NCBI RefSeq assembly: GCF_000428825.1
Contig: NZ_AUAR01000009.1
Location: 1-64,000, forward strand
Source: Desulfomicrobium escambiense DSM 10707
GTDB taxonomy: Bacteria > Desulfobacterota > Desulfovibrionia > Desulfovibrionales > Desulfomicrobiaceae
DNA: 64,000 nt
Direction: 5' to 3'
Part shown: one piece after another, positions 32,550 to 39,960 of the stretch
How the letters are laid out: every line of letters begins with the position of its first letter
How positions within the stretch are numbered: the stretch's first letter is position 1
Program-made: the position numbers and the translations under genes
Notes under the pieces: generated by a model
The model's input: only the letters and a program-made list of their open reading frames with translations
What the model was told of the DNA's origin: nothing
Database searches by the model: none

Positions 32550-34388
32550 ATGAGCAGCAACAATACCATACAGGGTTCCGCGCCGGCCGATGCAGCCCAA
32601 GCCCTGCCATGGGCCGAATTCTCCTCTGCTTCGAGCACGCGGGAATACTGCCAGGGTTGGATCGGGCTGCAGAGCGCCATGATTCCGGGCGTGATCCAGG
32701 GGATTCTGGTCACTGCAGGGGAGGACGGGCAGTTCACCCCCGCGGCGGTGTGGCCGTACGGCGGTGCGGACCCTGTCCGGCTGGCCGATGCTTTGGAGCG
32801 GGTCATTGAGGACGGGCGCGGCCTGGTGCTGGAGTTGGATGCTGCGGACCGGTACGCCATGGTCTACCCCGTCCGGGTGGACGGCAGGCTGTTCGCCGTG
32901 GTGGCCATGGAGCTGGCGGCGGAAGGCGAGGCCGACCTGAACCGGGCCATGGAGCAGTTGCAGTGGGGTTCCTCGTGGCTGGAGCTGCTGCTGCGCCGCC
33001 AGGAGGCCGACGAGGACAAGGCCCGCCTGCTGCGCCTTGGGACGGCCGTGGACATGCTGGCCTTGACCCTGGACCGCTCGTCGTGCGGCGAGGCGGCCAT
33101 GACCTTCGTCACCGAGTTGGCCGCGGCCTCGGGCTGCGAGCGCGTCAGCCTGGGCCTGGTGCGCGGGAGGTCCGTGACCCTGGAGGCCGTTTCCCATAGC
33201 GCCGAGGTCAACCTGAAGATGAACCTGACCCGCGCCATCGAGCGGGTCATGGACGAGGCCCTGCTCCAGCGCCGCGAGATCGTGCACCCCTCAGACGACG
33301 CGACCCTCATCTGCCGCGAGCACGAGGCCCTGTCCAGACAGCAGGGCATGGCCTCGGTCGTCACGCTGCCCCTGTACGGCCAGGGCCGCTACTACGGGGC
33401 GCTGACCGCGGAGAGGGGGGCGGATCAGCCGTTCACGGAGCGCGACGTCGAGTTTTTCCGGGCCGTGGCGGCCCTGGTCGGCCCCATTCTGGAAGCCAGG
33501 CGGCAGGCCGGCCTCTCCCTGGCGGAGTACCTGCGCGCCAGCCTGCGCCAGGCCGCGGGCCGGCTGTTCGGCCCCCTGCACTACGGCCGCAAGCTCGCCC
33601 TGGGGGGGATCGTCTGTCTGGCGCTGTTCCTATTCTTCGCCGAGGGCGAGTACCGGCTGCGGGCTGACCTCGCCTTGGAGGGGGCCGTGCGGCGGGCGGT
33701 GACCGTGCCCTTTGACGGGTTCATCCAGCAGGCGCAGCGCCGCGCCGGGGATATGGTGGGGGAAGGGGATCTCCTCTGCCGGCTCGACGACCGCGACCTG
33801 CGCCTGGACCGCATGGTCACGGCCAGCCGGTACCGGCAGCTGGAGCAGCAGTACCAGGAGGCAATGTCCGTCCACGACCGGGCCCAGTCGAGCATCGTCC
33901 GTGCGCAGCTGGAGCAGGTCCAGGCCGAGCTGGACCTGGCCGACGCGAAGCTGGCGCGGACAAGCCTCACGGCGCCGTTTCCCGGTCTCATCGTCAGCGG
34001 CGACCTCAGCCAGCGCCTCGGCAGCGCGGTCAGGCAGGGGGACGTGCTCTTCGAACTCACCCCCCTCGACTCCTACCGGGTCATCCTCAAGGTCGACGAG
34101 CGGCGCATCGCCGACGTGCGGGAAGGGCAGCGCGGGGAACTGGTGCTTTTCTCCCTGCCCGGCCAGGAATACCGCTTCACGGTCACCAAGGTCACGCCCA
34201 TCGCCAAGGCCGAGGAGGGGCGCAATTTCTTCCGCGTCGAGGCGGCCCTCGACAGCGTCGACGCGACGCTGCGGCCCGGCATGGAGGGCGTCGCCAAGGT
34301 CGACGTCGACCGCCGCAGGCTGGCCGGGATCTGGGTCCGGGACATGCGGGAGTGGCTGACCCTCTTCTTCTGGAAGTGGCTGCCTTGA
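32550..34388 (+). CDS. GAF-domain HlyD-family membrane fusion protein
   Basis: A 612-residue inner-membrane adaptor. Residues ~172-320 form a GAF-like sensor domain, followed by one transmembrane helix (~346-366, LALGGIVCLALFLFF). After it comes a HlyD-like periplasmic part: a biotinyl-lipoyl half (VPFDGFIQQAQRRAGDMVGEGD), a helical hairpin (~420-470), the second lipoyl half (LTAPFPGLIVSGD) and a beta-barrel. HlyD proteins bridge an inner-membrane transporter to TolC. A cytosolic GAF domain on such an adaptor is unusual and suggests ligand- or redox-gated export. The ribosome binding site is weak (TCAGG ~10 bases upstream). The next gene starts 18 bases after its stop, indicating one operon. 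Confidence 0.85.
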   Translation: MSSNNTIQGSAPADAAQALPWAEFSSASSTREYCQGWIGLQSAMIPGVIQGILVTAGEDGQFTPAAVWPYGGADPVRLADALERVIEDGRGLVLELDAADRYAMVYPVRVDGRLFAVVAMELAAEGEADLNRAMEQLQWGSSWLELLLRRQEADEDKARLLRLGTAVDMLALTLDRSSCGEAAMTFVTELAAASGCERVSLGLVRGRSVTLEAVSHSAEVNLKMNLTRAIERVMDEALLQRREIVHPSDDATLICREHEALSRQQGMASVVTLPLYGQGRYYGALTAERGADQPFTERDVEFFRAVAALVGPILEARRQAGLSLAEYLRASLRQAAGRLFGPLHYGRKLALGGIVCLALFLFFAEGEYRLRADLALEGAVRRAVTVPFDGFIQQAQRRAGDMVGEGDLLCRLDDRDLRLDRMVTASRYRQLEQQYQEAMSVHDRAQSSIVRAQLEQVQAELDLADAKLARTSLTAPFPGLIVSGDLSQRLGSAVRQGDVLFELTPLDSYRVILKVDERRIADVREGQRGELVLFSLPGQEYRFTVTKVTPIAKAEEGRNFFRVEAALDSVDATLRPGMEGVAKVDVDRRRLAGIWVRDMREWLTLFFWKWLP

Positions 34389-34406
34389 GGCGCCTGGGCG
34401 GGTAGG

Positions 34407-36551
34407 ATGAGCGTTTCGCTGCTGAGTCCGTCCTGGTACCGGGTCGCGCCCCTCGCGCCGCGCCTGCGCAGCCACGTGCACATCGACCGCCACGAGTACC
34501 GCGGCCAGGACTGGTACGTGATCCAGGACAGGTTCACGGGCCGTCACCACCGCTTTTCCGCCGAGGCCTACCAGCTGGTGGGCATGATGGACGGCCGCAG
34601 GACCCTGGACCAGATCTGGGAGGCGGCCTGTGCCCGCCTGGGCGACCACATGCCGACACAGGACGAGGTCATCGACCTCCTGGCCAGGCTCTATCAGGCC
34701 GACCTGCTGCAGACCGGCGCGAACCTGGACTTCTCGGACCTGCACCGGCGCAGCGTCAGCGGCAGGCGTCACCGTCTGCTCACGCTTCTGGCCTCGCCGC
34801 TTTCCCTGCGCATCCCGCTCCTCGACCCGGACCGCTTCCTGGAACGGACCCTGCCGTACGTGCGCCCGCTTCTCGGCTGGCAGGCCTTTGCCGTGTGGGC
34901 GGTGGTGGTGGGCTGGGCCGCCATTCTGGCCGTGCTGCATTGGGACGGGCTGCGCGGCGATTTCTCCGACGCGCTGCTGGGCATGGAAAACCTGGCGCTG
35001 ATCAGCCTCATCTACCCCGTCCTCAAGGTCCTGCACGAACTCGGTCACGCCTATCTGGTCCGGAAGGAGGGCGGCGAGGTGCATGAGATGGGCGTCATGT
35101 TCCTGGTCTTCATGCCCCTGCCCTATGTCGATGCGTCCTCATCGGCCGCGTTCCGGGACAAGCACCGGCGCATGCTCGTCGGCGCCGCCGGCATCATCGT
35201 GGAGCTCTTCGTGGCCGCGGTCATGCTTTTCGTGTGGCTGAACGTCGAGCCCGGGGCCGTGCGGGCCCTGGCCTACAAGACAATGCTCGTGGCCGGCGTG
35301 TCGACGATCCTGTTCAACGGCAACCCGCTGCTGCGCTTTGATGCGTATTACGTACTGTCGGACTGGCTGGAGATACCGAACCTCGCCCAGCGCAGCAGGG
35401 CATATCTGGGGTATGTCCTGAAGCGCCGCCTGCTCGGCGTGAGCGAGGCGGAGCCGCCGACCCTCGACCCGGGGGAGGCGCGCTGGCTGCTGGCCTACGC
35501 CGTCGCCTCCTTCTGCTACCGCATCATCATCTCGCTGCAGATCGTGATCTTCGTCGCCGGCCGGTTCTTCTTCATCGGCATACTCCTGGCCTTGTGGGCC
35601 CTGGCGATGATGCTCGTCATGCCCACGTGGCGCGTGGGCCTTTTTCTTCTCAAGGATGTGCATATGCAACGCAGACGCATGCGCGTGACGTTTGTTGTCC
35701 TTGTCCCGCTCCTGCTGCTGGCGGCCGGCCTGACGGCGGTGCCCGTGCCGCTCTACACGAGCTGCCAGGGCGTGGTCTGGGTATCCGACGATGCGCGGGT
35801 CTTCGCCTCGGCCGCCGGGTTCGTGGAGGCCGTCGTCGCGCCGGGAGGGTCCATCGTCGAGCCCGGCGACCCGCTCGTGCGCAGTTCCGACCCGTTGCTG
35901 GAGACGCAGATCAGGGGGCTGCTGGCCCGTCGCGAGGAGTACCGGGCCCGCCGCCAGCTGAGCATGAACAGGGACCGGACCGAGACGGCCATGCTGGACG
36001 AGGAACTCGGGAGCATCGAGACGGAACTGTCCCACGCCCTGGAACGCCGGGCCGCCCTGGTCACGCGCAGCCCTGCGGCCGGAACCTTCGCGCTGCAGGA
36101 CGAGGCTGACCTGCCCGGACGCTACCTGCGGCGCGGCGAGCCCGTGGGCTACATCGTCGATCCGGGGCGCATGCGGATCAGGGTGCTGGTCGCCCAGGCC
36201 GACATAGAGCGCGTGCGGACGGATGTTCGGGGCGTCGAGGTGCGCCTGGCCGAGAGCATCGGACGGGTCATGGGCGCCCACGTGGAGCGGGAGGTGCCTG
36301 CGGCCAGCCGGGTGCTGCCGAGCCTGGCCTTCAGCCTGGACGGCGGCGGGCAGTTCGCGCTGGACCCGCGTGAAAAGGACGCCCCGCAGGTGCTGGAGCG
36401 TCTCTTCCAGTTCGATCTGGTGGCCGACGAACCCGTCGCGGCCCGCGTCGAGGAACGCGTCTTCGTCCGGTTCGAGCACAGTCCCGAGCCGTTGGCGTGG
36501 CGGGCGTACCGGGCCCTGAGGCGGCTGCTGCTCAGCCGTTTCGCCTGGTGA
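34407..36551 (+). CDS. PqqD-like / M50 site-2 protease / HlyD fusion protein
   Basis: A 714-residue polytopic membrane protein. Residues ~20-105 resemble PqqD (WYVIQDRFTGRHHRFS, then a winged-helix stretch ending in LARLYQADLL), the fold used as RiPP recognition element for leader peptides. Residues ~150-425 are an M50 metalloprotease: HELGH at 210-214 supplies the zinc ligands and the catalytic Glu211, and NPLLRFDAYY supplies Asp312 (the usual Gly after it is Ala). After another transmembrane helix (~427-450) come lipoyl-like and coiled-coil segments of HlyD type. Similar proteins occur in peptide- and bacteriocin-export loci. A GGGTAGG sequence precedes ATG 34407. Inference: it recognises the LEPR leader and takes part in translocation or leader processing. 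Confidence 0.85.
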   Translation: MSVSLLSPSWYRVAPLAPRLRSHVHIDRHEYRGQDWYVIQDRFTGRHHRFSAEAYQLVGMMDGRRTLDQIWEAACARLGDHMPTQDEVIDLLARLYQADLLQTGANLDFSDLHRRSVSGRRHRLLTLLASPLSLRIPLLDPDRFLERTLPYVRPLLGWQAFAVWAVVVGWAAILAVLHWDGLRGDFSDALLGMENLALISLIYPVLKVLHELGHAYLVRKEGGEVHEMGVMFLVFMPLPYVDASSSAAFRDKHRRMLVGAAGIIVELFVAAVMLFVWLNVEPGAVRALAYKTMLVAGVSTILFNGNPLLRFDAYYVLSDWLEIPNLAQRSRAYLGYVLKRRLLGVSEAEPPTLDPGEARWLLAYAVASFCYRIIISLQIVIFVAGRFFFIGILLALWALAMMLVMPTWRVGLFLLKDVHMQRRRMRVTFVVLVPLLLLAAGLTAVPVPLYTSCQGVVWVSDDARVFASAAGFVEAVVAPGGSIVEPGDPLVRSSDPLLETQIRGLLARREEYRARRQLSMNRDRTETAMLDEELGSIETELSHALERRAALVTRSPAAGTFALQDEADLPGRYLRRGEPVGYIVDPGRMRIRVLVAQADIERVRTDVRGVEVRLAESIGRVMGAHVEREVPAASRVLPSLAFSLDGGGQFALDPREKDAPQVLERLFQFDLVADEPVAARVEERVFVRFEHSPEPLAWRAYRALRRLLLSRFAW

Positions 36552-36573
36552 TCGGGAACATCGGAAAACACCC

Positions 36574-38553
36574 ATGCTCTATCTGACCCATCCCCCAGCC
36601 AGCCGCGACGTGCGGGCCGAGAGGCCCGACCGGGTGGAAACGTGGCTCGAACGGCAGGTGCACCGGCTGCACGGGCGCATCGGACGGATGTCCGGGAGCG
36701 GGTGGGTGCGGCGCGAAGCGGAGGCTGTCGAGCAGGCCGGGAGGCGTCTGGCCGGCATGACCGACGACGGGCTGCGAGAGGAGAGGCTGGGCCTGCGGGT
36801 GCGGCTTCTGACCGACGGGCTGCTGCCCGCGCATGTGGCCGACAGCTTCGCCCTGATCCGCGAAACGTCCCGGCGCGTGCTGGGCATGAGGCATCACGAC
36901 AGCCAGGTCATGGGCGCTCTCGTCATGCTGCGCGGCATGGTGGCCGAGATGGAGACCGGCGAGGGCAAGACCCTGACCGCGACCCTCGCCGCGGCGACGG
37001 CGGCCATGGCCGGGCTGCCCGTACACATCATCAGCGTCAATGATTACCTGACCGCCCGCGACGCCGAGGGCATGGGCCCCCTGTACCGGGCCCTGGGGCT
37101 GCGAGTGGGTTGCGTGGTGCATGGCCAGAGCCCGGGCGAGCGGCGGCAGGCCTATGGCTGCGACATCGTCTACGCCACGAACAAGGAGTTGGTCTTCGAC
37201 TACCTGCGCGACCGTCTGACCCTGGCCGACAGGCCGGACCCCATCATGGTGCAGGCGGAGGTCCTGGGGGGGCGGGGCGGCCGGACCGATCGTCTGCTCA
37301 TGCGCGGCCTGCATTTCGCCATCGTCGACGAGGCCGACAGCGTGCTCATCGACGAGGCCAGGACGCCGCTCATCATTTCCGGTTCATCGGGCATCAGGGA
37401 GGAACGGGAGTTTCTGGAGCAGGCCCTGGCCTTGGCCGAGGATTTCGTGCGCGGCGAGGATTTCCTTCTGGACGACGCGCGCCGGCAGATCCTCCTCACT
37501 CCCGTGGGGCGCGGGCGGATCGAAGAGTCGGCCAGGCGTCTGGGCGCCCTGTGGAGCGGCATGGTGCGGCGCGAAGGCGTCGTGCATCAGGCCCTGACGG
37601 CCCTGCACCTGTTCCGGCGCGACGAGCAGTACCTGGTGCGCGACGGTAAGGTGCAGATAATCGACGAGTTCACGGGCCGCGTCATGCCGGACCGGTCTTG
37701 GGAACAGGGCCTGCATCAGCTGATCGAGCTCAAGGAGGGCTGCGAACTGACCCAGCGGCGCGAACCCCTGGCCAAGATCAGCTATCAGCGTTTCTTCCGG
37801 CGCTACCTGCGACTGGCCGGCATGACCGGGACGGCGCGGGAAGTGCGGGACGAACTGTGGGCTGTCTACGGGCTGGCCACGACGCGCCTGCCGACGCACC
37901 GGCCGGTGATCCGTCGCCGGTTCGAAGACAGGATTCACGCGACTCGTCTGGAAAAGTGGGCCGCAGTGGTGGACAGGCTCGGGGAACTTCGCCGCCAGGG
38001 ACGGGCCGTGCTCGTCGGGACGCGCACCGTGGCAGCCGCGGAGGAACTGGCCGCGCAGGCACGGGAAGCCGGAGTCCCGTACCGGGTGCTGAGCGCCAAG
38101 CAGGACGCCGCCGAAGCCGAGGTCATCGCGGGCGCGGGCCGGGCCGGAATCGTCACCATCGCCACCAACATGGCCGGACGCGGCACGGACATCGCCCTGG
38201 CCCCCGGGGTGCGCGAGGCTGGGGGGCTGCATGTCATCATCACCGAGTGTCACGAGGCGGCGCGCATCGACAGACAGCTGGCCGGCCGCTGCGGCCGCCA
38301 GGGGGACCCTGGCAGTTTCGAGGGCATCCTCTCGCTGGAGGACTTTCTGTTCCAGGGCAAATGGGGGGACCCGTTCATCCGCGTGCTCCGGATCGTGGTG
38401 GTCCGGACCGGGACGCCGCAGTTCGCCGCCAGGTGGCTGCTGCGGCTCATGCAGCGGAAGGTCGAGAGGCATCACGCCCGCATCCGCCGTGATCTTTTCC
38501 GGCGGGACCAGGCCCAGGGGAGCCTGATGTCGTTCGCGGGGCGTTTCGAATAG
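36574..38553 (+). CDS. Shortened SecA-like ATPase
   Basis: A 659-residue paralogue of SecA (canonical ~850-900). Visible motor motifs: METGEGKT Walker A (126-133), VNDYLTARDAEGMGPLY, VDEADS Walker B (251-256) followed by LIDEARTPLIISG, IIDEFTGRVMPDRSW, LAGMTGTA, and TNMAGRGTDI with QLAGRCGRQGDPG in the second RecA fold. The segment between LIISG and YLVRDGK, where SecA carries its preprotein-crosslinking domain, is shorter than usual. The long C-terminal helical scaffold is reduced and the zinc-binding Cys tail is absent. The gene lies 22 bases after the M50/HlyD gene. It is very unlikely to be the housekeeping SecA; I infer a dedicated motor for the giant protein. Confidence 0.88.
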   Translation: MLYLTHPPASRDVRAERPDRVETWLERQVHRLHGRIGRMSGSGWVRREAEAVEQAGRRLAGMTDDGLREERLGLRVRLLTDGLLPAHVADSFALIRETSRRVLGMRHHDSQVMGALVMLRGMVAEMETGEGKTLTATLAAATAAMAGLPVHIISVNDYLTARDAEGMGPLYRALGLRVGCVVHGQSPGERRQAYGCDIVYATNKELVFDYLRDRLTLADRPDPIMVQAEVLGGRGGRTDRLLMRGLHFAIVDEADSVLIDEARTPLIISGSSGIREEREFLEQALALAEDFVRGEDFLLDDARRQILLTPVGRGRIEESARRLGALWSGMVRREGVVHQALTALHLFRRDEQYLVRDGKVQIIDEFTGRVMPDRSWEQGLHQLIELKEGCELTQRREPLAKISYQRFFRRYLRLAGMTGTAREVRDELWAVYGLATTRLPTHRPVIRRRFEDRIHATRLEKWAAVVDRLGELRRQGRAVLVGTRTVAAAEELAAQAREAGVPYRVLSAKQDAAEAEVIAGAGRAGIVTIATNMAGRGTDIALAPGVREAGGLHVIITECHEAARIDRQLAGRCGRQGDPGSFEGILSLEDFLFQGKWGDPFIRVLRIVVVRTGTPQFAARWLLRLMQRKVERHHARIRRDLFRRDQAQGSLMSFAGRFE

Positions 38554-38620
38554 GGCCGGTCGTCCGGACCGCGGCATACGGCCGCGGCCGGGGACGGCGC
38601 AACACTGCAAGGAGCGGACA

Positions 38621-39334
38621 ATGAGACAGGCTTTCGTGCTCGTGCTGTTTTTCCTGCTGGCCCCGGCGGTCCACGCCGGCGGGATGCCAGCTTTCGAGGG
38701 GCTCATCGAACCCCGGGAGATCGTCAATTTCGGCAGTCAGGTGCCGGGGATCCTGGAGAAGGTCTATGTCGAGCGCGGCGACAGGGTCTCGACGGGCCAG
38801 GTTCTGGCCAGGCTCAAGTCCGGCGTCGAGGCGGCGGCCCTCAGGTCGGCCGAGGCCAAGGTGGATTTCGGGCAGCGCAAGTCCCAGCGCAACGAGGAGC
38901 TGACGAAGAAGAAGCTCATCTCCGTGCACGAGAAGGACGAGATCGAGACGGAGCTGCAGCTGGCCAGGCTGCAGGTCAGCGAGGCCCGGGAGCAGCTTGA
39001 GCTGCGGGTCATCCGCAGCACCGTCGACGGGGTGGTGGTCAAGCGCACGGGCGCTCCGGGCGGGTATGTCGGCGAGGAACCCTTCCTGACCGTGGCCCGG
39101 ATCGACCCCCTGAACGTCGAGCTGGTCATCCCGGTCCAGTTCATCGGAGCCATCAAGGAAGGCATGACGGCCAAGATCCTGCCGGACGAACCCGTGGGCG
39201 GCGAATACGAAGCCAGGGTCGTCATTGTCGACAAGGTCGTCGACGCGGCCAGCGGTACTTTCGGCGTGCGCCTGGAGCTGCCCAACCCGAAGCTGGCCCT
39301 GCCGGCGGGCCTCAAGTGTCGAGCGCTGTTTTGA
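38621..39334 (+). CDS. HlyD/RND-type periplasmic adaptor
   Basis: A 237-residue exported adaptor. A signal peptide (MRQAFVLVLFFLLAPAVHA) is followed by a lipoyl half (GSQVPGILEKVYVERGDRVSTGQVLARL), a short helical hairpin (~60-120), the second lipoyl half (VDGVVVKRTGAPGGYVGEEPFLTV) and a beta-barrel. It is shorter than typical RND adaptors (~370), lacking the membrane-proximal domain. AAGGAG precedes the ATG. It follows the SecA-like gene by 67 bases, a gap containing a GC-rich hairpin, and ends the export block. It presumably contacts the TolC-type channel. Confidence 0.85.
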   Translation: MRQAFVLVLFFLLAPAVHAGGMPAFEGLIEPREIVNFGSQVPGILEKVYVERGDRVSTGQVLARLKSGVEAAALRSAEAKVDFGQRKSQRNEELTKKKLISVHEKDEIETELQLARLQVSEAREQLELRVIRSTVDGVVVKRTGAPGGYVGEEPFLTVARIDPLNVELVIPVQFIGAIKEGMTAKILPDEPVGGEYEARVVIVDKVVDAASGTFGVRLELPNPKLALPAGLKCRALF

Positions 39335-39353
39335 ATGCACGATGTTCTGGAAT

Positions 39354-39671
39354 TCAGGAGCTTGAGAGCTTCATCAGGACGAGGCCGGACACGATGAGTC
39401 CGGCCGCAAGGATTCGCACCGCGTTGAACGGTTCGGCCAGGAACGTGACGCCGACGATGAACGCCCCGATCGAGCCTATGCCTGTCCAGACAGTGTAGGC
39501 GGTGCCGAGGGGGATTGCGCGCATGGCGATGGCCAGGAGCCAGAAGCTGCCTGCCATGGTGACCAGCGTGACGAGTGACGGGATAGGCCGGGTGAAGCCG
39601 TGGGACAGCTTCATCGAAGAGGCCCAGACCACTTCGAGAACTCCGGCAAGCAGCAGATACGTCCAGGACAT
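39354..39671 (-). CDS. gdx: SMR-family guanidinium exporter (Gdx/SugE type)
   Basis: A 105-residue small multidrug resistance protein with four transmembrane helices. It belongs to the Gdx (formerly SugE) branch: MSWTYLLLAGVLEVVWASSMK with the essential Glu (residue 13), WTGIGSIGAFIVG, and an LKLSSS-type end. Gdx dimers exchange guanidinium for protons. The start at 39671 is fixed by AAGGAGG just upstream and by homology; a longer frame from 39710 would run through the riboswitch and is rejected. It is convergent with the adaptor gene. The guanidine-II riboswitch just upstream supports guanidinium as substrate. Confidence 0.93.
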   Translation of the reverse strand: MSWTYLLLAGVLEVVWASSMKLSHGFTRPIPSLVTLVTMAGSFWLLAIAMRAIPLGTAYTVWTGIGSIGAFIVGVTFLAEPFNAVRILAAGLIVSGLVLMKLSSS

Positions 39672-39689
39672 GAGCCCTCCTTGTTCCAA

Positions 39690-39742
39690 GGGCCAGGCCG
39701 TCCTGGGCATTCTTCCCGAAGCGGGGGAGGTCGTCCTCCTGC
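39690..39742 (-). promoter_or_regulatory. Guanidine-II (mini-ykkC) riboswitch
   Basis: On the minus strand there are two hairpins with the diagnostic ACGR loops: GGAGG-ACGA-CCTCC at 39739-39726 and CCAGG-ACGG-CCTGG at 39706-39693. The spacer carries a small CCCG/CGGG hairpin. This is the complete signature of the guanidine-II class. The second hairpin ends 21 bases before the gdx start, close to the ribosome binding site, so control is probably at translation initiation: guanidine binding would free the Shine-Dalgarno sequence. Confidence 0.92.
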
Positions 39743-39747
39743 ATAAA

Positions 39748-39776
39748 ATGCTATTTCACATGCCCTGGCGAAGCAA
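39748..39776 (-). promoter_or_regulatory. Candidate promoter for the guanidine riboswitch-gdx transcript
   Basis: On the minus strand TTGCTT (39776-39771), a 17-base spacer and TAGCAT (39753-39748) would start transcription right at the 5' edge of the first riboswitch hairpin. Both hexamers are imperfect; position is the main support. Confidence 0.45.
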
Positions 39777-39893
39777 GCTCTCGCCATTTGCTCAATCAGC
39801 ATCCTGATATCGTTCATAAATGGTCTTGGTCGGGTTGTGGAAGCCGACGCGAAATCCCATTGTTCCGATATTGGTTTATTTTTTCCAAAATGC

Positions 39894-39923
39894 TTGTCAT
39901 GGAAGAACTGGAATGGGTAAATC
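39894..39923 (+). promoter_or_regulatory. Candidate promoter for the flavodiiron protein gene
   Basis: TTGTCA (39894-39899), 18 bases, TAAATC (39918-39923), 37 bases before the start codon. A plausible but unproven sigma-70 site. Confidence 0.35.
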
Positions 39924-39960
39924 TGTTTTTTGATGGTGACACACGTCAACGGAGTGAAAA

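Noticed and set aside
32000-39340. A type I ABC ATPase (HlyB/LapB-like) in the export locus
   Set aside because: No frame on either strand has ABC signature motifs; the only ATPase is SecA-like.
39672-39710. Upstream start for the Gdx gene
   Set aside because: It would translate through the second riboswitch hairpin and add 13 residues absent from the family; AAGGAGG sits before the later ATG.
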